From Tritonibacter scottomollicae (GTDB lineage: Bacteria > Pseudomonadota > Alphaproteobacteria > Rhodobacterales > Rhodobacteraceae): 36,595 nt of DNA. The stretch's first letter is position 1, and the number at the start of each line of letters is the position of its first letter. Positions 1-6,565 of this stretch are shown here, piece by piece. The position numbers and the translations under genes are program-made. Location: positions 1 through 36,595 of the forward strand of contig NZ_PVUF01000022.1 in the NCBI RefSeq assembly GCF_003003215.1, written 5' to 3'. The notes under the pieces were generated by a model. That model searched no databases. It was given only the letters and a program-made list of their open reading frames with translations, and was not told where the DNA came from.

Positions 1-38
1 GTGACAATCTCCTCGGGCTTGGGTCGCTTGTTCGCCAT
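1..38 (-). CDS. IS3-family transposase OrfA, N-terminal fragment cut by window edge
   Basis: Reading the minus strand from the ATG at 36-38 gives MANKRPKPEEIV, the start I associate with OrfA (the helix-turn-helix subunit) of IS3-family elements. Only twelve codons lie in the window, so the assignment rests on this short N-terminus, the GGAGGA-like ribosome site just upstream (44-50) and the terminal-repeat-like sequence that follows. The rest of the element lies to the left. OrfA would pair with an OrfB DDE catalytic subunit by frameshifting; a decayed OrfB of this type occurs at 11935-12195. Confidence 0.6.
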   Translation of the reverse strand, partial: MANKRPKPEEIV

Positions 39-63
39 GGTCTTCCTCCGTTTTCCTAACCAT

Positions 64-95
64 AGCGGAGGACCACTTCAGTGGGGGAGGAGCAG
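64..95. repeat. Probable terminal inverted repeat of the left IS3-family element
   Basis: Outward from the transposase start the minus strand reads CTCCCCCACTGAAGTGGTCC. This resembles the C-rich tip plus the GTGGTCC block that IS3/IS407-type ends carry. A related block (CCCATCGGGTGGTCCGG) is found at 11913-11930 beside the decayed transposase. The exact tip cannot be fixed without the other end of the element. Confidence 0.45.
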
Positions 96-119
96 AGCCG
101 GTCGAATGAGACTGTCCAT

Positions 120-144
120 GGTAAGGGGAAGCCTGTCCCTTACC
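120..144. repeat. Perfect 8-bp inverted repeat
   Basis: GGTAAGGG (120-127) is mirrored by CCCTTACC (137-144) around a 9-nt loop. It lies just outside the IS3 end in non-coding sequence and could be a stem-loop terminator or part of another mobile-element end. No T-tract follows. Confidence 0.4.
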
Positions 145-270
145 CGAATTGCACAACAAAGCCAGCCGCAGGCGTCCGTGTGGGGGTGATTGTGATTTTT
201 CATGGCAAAACCTCTCCATGGATGCTGGCTGAACACCTGTCTTGGCGCGCCGATTGGATGAGGTGAGCCC

Positions 271-534
271 TCAGGACTGGAATGACGCAGGCCCATTGAT
301 CAAGGCCGTCGGAGCCTCCAGCACCGGCAACTCTGCGAGGGCTGAGTGAAGTGCGGTTCCGGGCATCGTGACCGGCAACAACAGCAAGCCGGCTGTCAGG
401 GCTGCAACGATGGCCATTATGATCAGGCGCGTCATATCGCTGAGTTTGAACGCCCGGGTTTTGCGGAACCTGAGGGGGCTGACAGTGTCTTGATGCGACA
501 CCTGTCTGTGAGCTCTAGTTGTGCCAATGTTCAT
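271..534 (-). CDS. Possible small membrane-anchored or secreted protein
   Basis: I do not recognise this as a known family. The minus-strand frame from ATG 532-534 encodes 87 residues. It has a basic N-terminus (about 33 residues with many R/K/H), one hydrophobic stretch (roughly residues 36-55) and a short Ala/Leu/Pro-rich tail. The start was chosen because AGGAAAGG stands about nine bases upstream; a later ATG at 435 would leave a 54-residue signal-peptide-like protein without a visible ribosome site. It lies between an IS edge and an AraC regulator and could be a remnant. Confidence 0.3.
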   Translation of the reverse strand: MNIGTTRAHRQVSHQDTVSPLRFRKTRAFKLSDMTRLIIMAIVAALTAGLLLLPVTMPGTALHSALAELPVLEAPTALINGPASFQS

Positions 535-697
535 GCGAAACGCCTTTCCTGTTAAGGACAATGCCGACTGTCCGGTGGACGTAACGCCAGCACATCTCCG
601 TTGATGTCAGGAAGGAAGTTAGACACCAAACGGCTGCAGGTATTGGCCGCGCCTGCCAAGGTCATGGCCAAACCTGCCACGGTTTTTCAGGTGATGA

Positions 698-1708
698 TCA
701 GGCTTTAGATGCGCGCTGTCTGAATTGTGCTGGTGCTTGTCCCAACCAACGTTTGAAAGCGCGGCTGAAGGTGCTTTGCTCGGAAAAGCCCGTCAGAAAG
801 GCGATCTCGGCAATCGAGGCGTCGCTGTCGCATAACAGTTCCTGCGCGAGTGCGGATTGCGCCTGTCCCAGCACATCGCGAAAGGTAAGACCCTCCTCGC
901 CGAGGCGACGATAGAGCGTACGTTCACTCAGCCCCATCTCTTGGGCGACCTGTGCTGCTTGTGGTGCACCATTGCTGAGCGCAGGGGTAAGTCGGTGCAC
1001 GAGCGTCTTGCTGAGCGAAGGGGTGTCCTCGATTGAGCTCATCTCTGTCTCAAGATGCGCCGTGAGAAAATCTGCAACTGCCTGGTCCCCAAGGAGGTTT
1101 GGAAGATCAAGTACAGCCGGATCGAACGCGATCGCGTCACGTTCTGCGTCGAACTTGACTGGGCAACCAAAATGGGCGGCGTACCTATCTGGCGTGCTTC
1201 GACAGGAATGACGGAAACAGACATACTCGAAGGTAAGGTCGGACCCGACGATCCGCTTCATATTCACGGCAAATCCGGCCAAAGCGGTTTCGTTGCGGAA
1301 AGCCAGAACAGGGTGGTGCGCGGTTTGCCCCTCGATCGCAAAAAACGCGAGGTCGCCTGTCTCATCCAGATGGTAAATCGCCGTGTCGGTTACCAGCCGA
1401 AAATAGCGTTCGACCCGTTGAAGCGATGCCCGCAGGGTTGGAGCTGTCTTGATCGCCAACCCCAGCACGCCAAGATCATCCGTTTGGATCAATTCAGCAT
1501 ACGCATTCATCAGCGTTATTTCGTCAGTATGATTGTTGCGGATCCATTCTGTCAGCTCGAAGTAATCAGTGTCCTGAAGCCGACCTTTCTCGGACAGCGG
1601 CACACGATGAACCACAGCGCCGTTGGAAATCAAAGCACCGTCATCTGTCAGCGTCATCCCGGCCGCAGTGGCCATCGTGCGCGCAAAGGCGTTGGTCACG
1701 CTTGGCAT
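698..1708 (-). CDS. AraC-family transcriptional regulator
   Basis: About 336 residues in the two-part layout of OruR/ArgR-like AraC regulators. The N-terminal half (about residues 20-210) matches the 'arabinose-binding domain of AraC' type, and the C-terminal 100 residues carry two helix-turn-helix units. The second unit shows the familiar signature (SIAEIAFLTGFSEQSTFSRAFKRW, in part), followed by G-x-x-P-x-x-FR near the end. The family binds direct-repeat DNA half-sites and usually activates a nearby catabolic operon when its ligand is bound. I prefer the start at 1708 (MPSVTNAFAR), where family-like sequence begins, although the frame is open to 1786 and no strong ribosome site marks either. 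Its natural target may be the decayed genes upstream at 1818-2700, which would leave it orphaned. Confidence 0.85.
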   Translation of the reverse strand: MPSVTNAFARTMATAAGMTLTDDGALISNGAVVHRVPLSEKGRLQDTDYFELTEWIRNNHTDEITLMNAYAELIQTDDLGVLGLAIKTAPTLRASLQRVERYFRLVTDTAIYHLDETGDLAFFAIEGQTAHHPVLAFRNETALAGFAVNMKRIVGSDLTFEYVCFRHSCRSTPDRYAAHFGCPVKFDAERDAIAFDPAVLDLPNLLGDQAVADFLTAHLETEMSSIEDTPSLSKTLVHRLTPALSNGAPQAAQVAQEMGLSERTLYRRLGEEGLTFRDVLGQAQSALAQELLCDSDASIAEIAFLTGFSEQSTFSRAFKRWLGQAPAQFRQRASKA

Positions 1709-1817
1709 GGGAATAAATGCTATAACAATATCACCAGCGAAACCAGAGACTCCGAGTGCAGGGTCCGACGGTAAACTATTTCGCAAACCTGATTTCTTGA
1801 TGGATCTGCGCGTGGCC

Positions 1818-2193
1818 CTAGAGCTTCAGGCATCTGCGGCACCGGTAGACCGCGGCGATGACCGACACCCGGTCATCATGGCGAATGTGGCCTACGCTGA
1901 TATACTGTCGGTCACCTTTGAAATCAGCATACCCGATCACCTGATTGGTTGATGACCTTGAGAAACCCCGGAGCACCGCCCAGGAACTGGGCATAGGACC
2001 AGCCGGTTTCAGCCACTGTCGCCTGAAAGCTTCCGTCTCTCCGGGGCAGGAAATCGGCTTCGCGCGCTGTGAGTTCACCACCCTCGTGACGATCCGGTGG
2101 CAAAACTCAGGCATAGGCTTCGGCGGGCCCGAAGCGTTCTTCTTCCTCAAGGACACGGGACGTGAACCCAATGCCGGCATAGGCGTTCGGCAT
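1818..2193 (-). pseudogene. Decayed pyridoxamine 5'-phosphate oxidase-like flavoprotein
   Basis: From ATG 2191-2193, behind an AGGAGG ribosome site, the minus strand reads MPNAYAGIGFTSRVLEEEERFGPAEAYA and then a TGA (2107-2109). In a second frame the homology continues: TAREADF, DGSFQATVAETGWSYAQF, GGAPGFLKVINQ. It then shifts again to IGYADFKGDRQYISVG, DDRV and RRCLKL before a TAG (1818-1820). These segments follow, in order, the family of PNPOx-like proteins with the pattern 'ATVSETGWPYVQHRGGPPGFLKV...IGFADFRGNRQYISVGN'. The gene is therefore broken by a nonsense codon or frameshift near 2107 and a second frameshift near 1950. It is about half to two-thirds of the usual length. Sequencing error cannot be excluded, but the degraded C-terminus and the neighbouring pseudogene favour real decay. 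Confidence 0.75.
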
Positions 2194-2228
2194 GGTTTCT
2201 CCTCCTGCAAATCAATTTCAGTCAGGCC

Positions 2229-2690
2229 TTAATGATCATAGGGATGGACCGGGGAGGCCCATCTGAATGCCCGATCGCCTTCGCAGATCGGGTGTTCATT
2301 CATCGACGCGATGCGTCGCTGCATCAGGCCATCTGAACGGAACTCCCAGTTTTCGTTGCTATAGGCGCGAAACCAGGTACCGCTGTCGTTATGATATTCG
2401 CAGGCAAAGCACCCCGCGATGCGGTTGTCATGAAACGCCCAGAGTTCCTTGATCCACCGATAGTCCAGTATGCGCGCCCACTTGCGGGTCAGAAATTCCG
2501 CGATCCGGTCGCGGCCCTGAAATATCGCTGCCCGGTTGCGCCAGTGGCGGGCGTATCATCTCCTGATCCATCATTGATGTCGGCCGAAAGGCCCGGTCGC
2601 AATGGGGAGGCAGTGGCGCGACCGGGGCATCAGACGAGGCAGGGGGCACATTCGGCCAGACGAACGCGGGCGCATTTCGAAATGCGGTGT
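2229..2690 (-). pseudogene. Decayed DUF1348 / SnoaL-like (NTF2-fold) protein
   Basis: The frame ending at TAA 2229-2231 reads HWRNRAAIFQGRDRIAEFL, TRKWARILDYRWIKELWAF, CEYHNDSGTWFRAYSNENW, EFRSDGLMQRRIASMNEHP and so on. This is the typical body of DUF1348 (nuclear transport factor 2 superfamily) proteins of about 150 residues. A TGA stands directly before this block (near 2560). The expected N-terminus survives only as a faint KVRLAE-like trace (about 2655-2680) in disrupted sequence, and no start codon with ribosome site is found. The 3' two-thirds is well kept, so loss seems recent. It lies in the same orientation as the PNPOx-like pseudogene. Confidence 0.7.
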
Positions 2691-2699
2691 TGACCTGGA

Positions 2700-3090
2700 T
2701 GTAGAGACCGGCACCGAGATGGTGTTGGCGCAGGCTGCCAGTTCTTTGACCCTCCCTGCCATCAGACGTAGTGTCTGAAACTTCCATCGGACCGGACCTT
2801 CACCGATGTCAATTTTGGCAAAATTCAAACCGTCAATTCGCTGCAGCCAGGACCGATTATCGAGGACCGGACACACCGGACTTGTGCACCTGCAGCTATT
2901 GCTGACGCAGCAACCTATCGCCGGTACGCAGGAACACATGGTGCAGTGCGGCAATTGTCACTAAAGTAACTGCTCGTACTGATCAATCGCTCCAAATCGA
3001 TAACTGGCTATTCGCGTCACTATTCACTTATCTTCATGCCCTGGACGAAGTTGCCATTGCACTTCTGTCATTAGGTGCCCACAATTCCTC
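2700..3090. other. No recognisable gene
   Basis: About 390 bases between the DUF1348 remnant and the SnoaL-like gene. An open minus-strand frame crosses part of it (Cys-rich, no family resemblance, no ribosome site). I see no RNA gene or clear repeat; the stretch is probably decayed coding sequence plus the 3' flank of the next gene. Confidence 0.5.
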
Positions 3091-3097
3091 TCGTGGG

Positions 3098-3484
3098 CTA
3101 GAACATCCCGTTGTCGTTTTCGCTGTGGGCTGGCAATTCCTGCAACACATCCCAATGCTCTACGACCTTTCCGGCCTTATCTAGCCGAAAAATGTCGATA
3201 CCTGCATATTCCAATCCGCCCGGCCAGACCTGATGGCAGTGAAGTACCACGTAGTTGCCTTCGGCGATGGCGCGTTTCACTTCCACGCGCTTGCCGGGGT
3301 GCTCGGAGGCCATGCGTTCGAAATAGGTGATGAACCCGTCTTTCCCGTCACTGACATGCGGGTTGTGCTGGATGTAGTCGTCACCGGCGTAGTGCGCGAT
3401 GGCCTTCGCCGGTTTGCAGTCGTTGAACATCATCTCGTAGAACGCGATGACGTTTGCCTTGTCGGTTTCAGACGTGCGGGTCAT
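3098..3484 (-). CDS. SnoaL-like polyketide-cyclase-family protein (NTF2 superfamily)
   Basis: 128 residues, the usual size for the single-domain SnoaL-like/COG4922 group. The pattern [35 protein letters not shown] and [19 protein letters not shown] is characteristic: an N-terminal helix pair, then the curved sheet of the cone-shaped fold with conserved QHNP and EHWD motifs. Members bind small hydrophobic or polar molecules and are annotated as predicted ester cyclases or isomerases; the substrate here cannot be read from sequence. It starts at ATG 3482-3484 with AGGA upstream and lies 43 bp downstream of the MDR oxidoreductase in the same direction, so it may be co-transcribed with it under TetR control. 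A short inverted repeat (3498-3522) lies between them. Confidence 0.85.
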   Translation of the reverse strand: MTRTSETDKANVIAFYEMMFNDCKPAKAIAHYAGDDYIQHNPHVSDGKDGFITYFERMASEHPGKRVEVKRAIAEGNYVVLHCHQVWPGGLEYAGIDIFRLDKAGKVVEHWDVLQELPAHSENDNGMF

Positions 3485-3497
3485 GTTTCATCCTTCC

Positions 3498-3522
3498 TGT
3501 CAGGGCATGCGCGATCCTGACA
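3498..3522. repeat. Short inverted repeat between MDR and SnoaL-like genes
   Basis: TGTCAGG (3498-3504) and CCTGACA (3516-3522) form a 7-bp stem with an 11-nt loop, directly before the SnoaL-like start. It could attenuate read-through from the MDR gene or be an operator; no T-tract is present. Confidence 0.35.
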
Positions 3523-3527
3523 TTTGA

Positions 3528-4574
3528 TCAAGTCAAATTCAGAACGATCTTACCAATGTAACCCTTCTCAGCAAAAGCTTGCTGGGCAGCACCTATTTCA
3601 CGAAGAGGATAGGTTTCGGCGACCAGCGGTGAAATGTCGGCACGCTCTATGCGCCGAATAAGGTTTCCAAAGACGTCTGGCTCCAGCACCGTGCATCCGA
3701 AAAAACTTAAGTCCTTGAGATAGAGCGTGCGCACGTCCAACTCGACCTGCGGTCCTGCAATCGCGCCAGCGACGGCGTAGCGGCCGCCGGGGCGCAAGAC
3801 ATCCAGAAGAGAGGGCCATTTCGGACCGGCGACAAGGTCAATGACCACGTCGACTTGTTCTGCACCGAGGGCCGATAGGTAATCTGCGTTCCGGTCGAGG
3901 GCCTGATCCGCGCCAAGAGCTTTCAGTTTGCCTGCCTTGCCTGCGCTCGTGACTGCGAGAACACGCGCGCCACGTGCCAAGGCCAGTTGCACGGCCGCAG
4001 ATCCGACACCGCCGGACGCGCCTGTCACCAGAACGGTTTCGCCTGACTTGACGGCGGCGCGTGTCAGCATGTTTTCGGCGGTGGAATAGGAGCAGGGGAA
4101 CGAGGCCAGTTCCAAGTCACTCAGGTTGCTATTGATAGGGTAAGCGTGCCGCGCCGCGACCCGTGTATACTCTGCAAACCCACCATCACATTCCGAACCA
4201 AAAAACCAAGGCGTATCCAAAATCTTCCCGTCAGCCTCACGGATGCAGGGTTCGATCAGCACCCGTTCCCCCACGCGTGCGGGATCGACTTGATCCCCCA
4301 CGGCAACGATATACCCGCACACGTCAATTCCCTGAACGCGGGGGAAGGACAATGGCTCGCCTGACCACGTGGCATCACCGCTTTCGCCGTCGCCTTTCGA
4401 ATACCATGCTGTTCGGGTGTTGATGTCGGTGTTGTTAACTGCTGCAGCGCTGACCTTGACGATAACGTCCCGCGCACCGGGTGTCGGAACGATCAGGTCG
4501 TCACGCCATTCCAGTTTCTCGGGTCCGCCGTGTCCGGTCAGCACAACGCCGTTCATTTTGGATGGCAGTGACAT
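3528..4574 (-). CDS. Medium-chain dehydrogenase/reductase (quinone-reductase-like alcohol dehydrogenase family)
   Basis: 348 residues. The N-terminal GroES-like domain (about 1-150) opens with VVLTGHGGPEKLEWRDD and contains VKVSAAAVNNTDINTR and GIDVCGYIVAVG. The Rossmann domain carries the NADPH loop TGASGGVGSAAVQLA (about 190-204). The clustered cysteines of the structural zinc lobe of classical alcohol dehydrogenases are absent, which favours the quinone oxidoreductase/enoyl-reductase branch. Such enzymes reduce activated double bonds or quinones, or oxidise alcohols, with NADP(H); the substrate is unknown. AAGGAG lies eight bases before the start at 4574. The promoter and two operators (4591-4634) lie immediately upstream, so the gene should belong to the regulon of the TetR protein at 4773-5288. 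I considered the acryloyl-CoA reductase AcuI because of the DddP-like gene nearby, but the sequence does not look specifically AcuI-like. Confidence 0.9.
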   Translation of the reverse strand: MSLPSKMNGVVLTGHGGPEKLEWRDDLIVPTPGARDVIVKVSAAAVNNTDINTRTAWYSKGDGESGDATWSGEPLSFPRVQGIDVCGYIVAVGDQVDPARVGERVLIEPCIREADGKILDTPWFFGSECDGGFAEYTRVAARHAYPINSNLSDLELASFPCSYSTAENMLTRAAVKSGETVLVTGASGGVGSAAVQLALARGARVLAVTSAGKAGKLKALGADQALDRNADYLSALGAEQVDVVIDLVAGPKWPSLLDVLRPGGRYAVAGAIAGPQVELDVRTLYLKDLSFFGCTVLEPDVFGNLIRRIERADISPLVAETYPLREIGAAQQAFAEKGYIGKIVLNLT

Positions 4575-4590
4575 TGCTTGACTCCTTGGG

Positions 4591-4608
4591 GTAGAGTGAT
4601 TGCTCTAC
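4591..4608. promoter_or_regulatory. TetR operator O1 (downstream of the MDR promoter)
   Basis: GTAGAG-TGATTG-CTCTAC: perfect 6-bp arms, 6-bp spacer. It overlies the predicted transcription start of the MDR gene and ends 16 bp before its ATG. Its centre lies exactly 26 bp from that of O2. Confidence 0.8.
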
Positions 4609-4613
4609 CTTTG

Positions 4614-4642
4614 TGGGTAGAGGCACTGCTCTACCAAGTCAA
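4614..4642 (-). promoter_or_regulatory. Predicted promoter of the MDR gene
   Basis: On the minus strand, TTGACT (4637-4642), a 17-bp spacer and TACCCA (4614-4619). The spacer starts with TG followed by operator O2, the same TTG-[3]-N2-operator layout as the two promoters at 5291-5324. The -10 is poor by sigma-70 standards; the call rests on three parallel cases. Confidence 0.6.
4617..4634. promoter_or_regulatory. TetR operator O2 inside the MDR promoter
   Basis: GTAGAG-GCACTG-CTCTAC: perfect arms, 6-bp spacer. It occupies the space between the predicted -35 and -10 elements of the MDR gene, so a bound repressor would exclude RNA polymerase. Confidence 0.8.
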
Positions 4643-4772
4643 GAATGACGGATGTTCAGAGCCGGACCAACGCCGCTCAGGCGCGGGCTTTGACACCTCC
4701 GTAGCACCGATGAAACTGGGCGGTTTTAACCCAAATTGCGCGATAGAACCGTCAAGTCCGCTTGGTTCGGCT

Positions 4773-5288
4773 TTAATGGTAAAGGCAGCGGGCCAGACTT
4801 GTCGCACTGTTGACTGCTGCATCCTGCATCAGTGGCCAGCTCTGGGTCAGGCCTTCGATAATGACTGTAATGTCATTTTCCCGATCGCCAAGATCGGCAA
4901 CTCTGGCGGCTCGTTGCGCGACGTCCGATTTATGCCGCTTGAGAAGATCATGCAGGCGCGGGTCCCGTGGCGCCGCCGCGACGGCAGCATGGAACAGGCA
5001 ACCGCGTTCAGCTTCGCGCGCCATCCATTCTCCGATATTGACGATCACGGCCTCCAGCGCTGCGGGGCCGGGCTGCGGTAAATCGTCGAACACGAACTTG
5101 ATGTACCTTGCGTGCCGATGTTCAAGCGCTGCCAGAACCATCTCGCCGCGCGAGGGCGTGTATTTGTAGAGCGTGCGAAGACTAACGTCCGCAGCGGCCC
5201 GCAAGGCTTCTACGTTTGGCTCGGCAAAGCCTTGCGAAACAAAGGCGCGTTCAAGCCCTGCAGCGATTTTGGTGGCAGTATCAATCAT
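4773..5288 (-). CDS. TetR-family repressor of the flanking oxidoreductase and catabolic operon
   Basis: 171 residues, at the short end for the TetR family. The N-terminal helix-turn-helix is visible at about residues 3-50 (IAAGLERAFVSQGFAEPNVE, then ALRAAADVSLRTLYKYTPSR), with the YKYF-like recognition-helix end as YKYTPSR. The remainder is a helical ligand-binding and dimerisation domain of unknown specificity, with a truncated-looking C-terminus. I infer that it binds the four GTAGAG-N6-CTCTAC palindromes that flank it at 4591-4634 and 5299-5342 and so represses itself, the MDR gene and the forward operon starting at 5372. An inducer from the degraded substrate would release it. No ribosome site precedes the ATG, and the predicted transcription start falls on or within a base or two of it, so the message may be leaderless. 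Confidence 0.9.
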   Translation of the reverse strand: MIDTATKIAAGLERAFVSQGFAEPNVEALRAAADVSLRTLYKYTPSRGEMVLAALEHRHARYIKFVFDDLPQPGPAALEAVIVNIGEWMAREAERGCLFHAAVAAAPRDPRLHDLLKRHKSDVAQRAARVADLGDRENDITVIIEGLTQSWPLMQDAAVNSATSLARCLYH

Positions 5289-5290
5289 TC

Positions 5291-5319
5291 TTGACGCTGT
5301 AGAATGAGCGCTCTACCAA
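5291..5319 (+). promoter_or_regulatory. Predicted promoter of the forward catabolic operon
   Basis: TTGACG (5291-5296), 17-bp spacer containing O3, and TACCAA (5314-5319). Transcription would start near 5326, under O4, leaving a leader of about 45 bases before the ATG at 5372. Confidence 0.6.
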
Positions 5320-5324
5320 TGCAA
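5296..5324 (-). promoter_or_regulatory. Predicted promoter of tetR, overlapping the forward promoter
   Basis: On the minus strand, TTGCAT (5319-5324), TG, then O3, and TACAGC (5296-5301) with a 17-bp spacer. The two divergent promoters use the same operator. The predicted start lies at about 5288-5290, at the tetR ATG. Confidence 0.55.
5299..5316. promoter_or_regulatory. TetR operator O3, shared by tetR and the forward operon
   Basis: GTAGAA-TGAGCG-CTCTAC: one mismatch in the arms (A instead of G). It fills the -35/-10 spacer of a plus-strand promoter and, read the other way, that of a minus-strand promoter for tetR. Confidence 0.8.
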
Positions 5325-5342
5325 GTAGAGAGTTCACTCTAC
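5325..5342. promoter_or_regulatory. TetR operator O4
   Basis: GTAGAG-AGTTCA-CTCTAC: perfect arms, centre 26 bp from O3, exactly as O1 is from O2. It covers the predicted start of transcription of the forward operon. Confidence 0.8.
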
Positions 5343-5371
5343 CGCGAGTCGCCACGCTGAAAGGATGCACC

Positions 5372-6565
5372 ATGCTGGACCTGCCGAACATCATCGACGA
5401 ACCAAAGGTCCGGGCCTACCGGCTGAACCGCACCCGCGAGCTGATGCAACAATTCAAGATGGACGCAGTGGTCCTGTTTGATCCGCTGAACCTGCGCTAC
5501 GCCACCGGCTGCCGCAATATGCAGGTCTGGACCTCGCACCACCTTGCCCGCTACGTTTTTGTCCCCGTCGAAGGGCCGGTTGTCCTGTTTGATTATGGCG
5601 GTGCGCTGCACCTGTCGGACCATCTGGAGACGATTGACGAAGCACGACCCGCCCGCAGCTGGGACTACTTCGGATCAGGCAACCGTGCCGAGGAACACGC
5701 GAACAAATGGGCGGATGAGATCGTTGATCTTCTGCACAAAACCTGCGGCAAAGGCGCGACCCTAGGCCTTGATCGCGCCGATTTGCTGCCGATGCTGGCG
5801 ATGCAGCACCGCGGCATCAAAATGAAGGATGCCAAAGGGCCAATGGAAATGGCCCGATCTATTAAATCGATGGACGAGGTCGCGATCATCAAGAATTCCA
5901 TGCAGGTCTGCACCGACGCCATCGCCCACATGCGCAAGTTTGCTGAGCCGGGTGTGACCGAGAACTTCCTGCTCGCAAAAATGAACGAATACAACATGAT
6001 GCATGGGGGCGAGTATCAGGAAACGCGGTTGCTGAACTCTGGTCATCATACAAACCCGTGGTTCACCGAGACCTCTGACAAAAAGATCGAGAACGGCGAG
6101 ATGCTGGTCTTTGACAGTGATCTCATCGGCCCTGATGGCGTTTTCGCCGACCAGACCCGCGCCTTTGTAATTGGTGATAAAAAACCGACTGACGAACAGC
6201 GCGTCCTGTACAACCACGCCTTTGAGCAGCTGCAGCACAACATGGAACTCCTGCGCCCCGGCATGACGTTCGAGGAGTTTGGCGAACGCTCGTGGAAGAT
6301 GCACGACATCTACGTGCCCAACCGCTACGCCGAGATGATCCACGGCATCGGTTTTGGCGTTGAATACCCGGTCATCTACTACCCCGAAGACCACGAGACC
6401 TGGCAATATTCCGGCACCTTCGAGGAAGGCATGTGCGTCTGCGTCGAAAGCTACATCGGACCTGTAGGAGGTGACGAAGGCGTGAAGCTGGAACAGCCCG
6501 TGTTGATCACCAAAGATGGCCCCGTGGCCCTGACCGATTGCCCGTTCGAGGACGATTACCTTTGA
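5372..6565 (+). CDS. DddP-like M24-family (pita-bread fold) hydrolase/lyase
   Basis: 397 residues with a creatinase-type N-terminal domain (about 1-155) and an M24 catalytic domain (about 160-397). It resembles DMSP lyase DddP much more than prolidases: [18 protein letters not shown] near 36-53, FDSDLIG at 247-253, MIHGIGFG at 322-329, CVESYIG at 357-363. The six metal ligands of DddP (by my recollection D295, D297, D307, H371, E406, E421) align with D248, D250, D260, H324, E359 and E374 at identical spacing. The Tyr before the His is also kept (Y319). However, the residue matching the proposed general base D377 is V330. The N-terminus is about 47 residues shorter than DddP. It is therefore a DddP relative that probably acts on another substrate. 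It is first in an operon controlled by TetR, with an AAGGA ribosome site. Confidence 0.85.
   Translation: MLDLPNIIDEPKVRAYRLNRTRELMQQFKMDAVVLFDPLNLRYATGCRNMQVWTSHHLARYVFVPVEGPVVLFDYGGALHLSDHLETIDEARPARSWDYFGSGNRAEEHANKWADEIVDLLHKTCGKGATLGLDRADLLPMLAMQHRGIKMKDAKGPMEMARSIKSMDEVAIIKNSMQVCTDAIAHMRKFAEPGVTENFLLAKMNEYNMMHGGEYQETRLLNSGHHTNPWFTETSDKKIENGEMLVFDSDLIGPDGVFADQTRAFVIGDKKPTDEQRVLYNHAFEQLQHNMELLRPGMTFEEFGERSWKMHDIYVPNRYAEMIHGIGFGVEYPVIYYPEDHETWQYSGTFEEGMCVCVESYIGPVGGDEGVKLEQPVLITKDGPVALTDCPFEDDYL

Noticed and set aside
1055-1774. Plus-strand open frame of 239 codons
   Set aside because: It is antisense to the AraC-type regulator, whose motifs are unambiguous.
5372-6565. Calling the M24 protein a DMSP lyase (dddP)
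   Set aside because: The metal ligands match, but the proposed general base is Val and the neighbours are choline-type enzymes, so a gene symbol is not justified.
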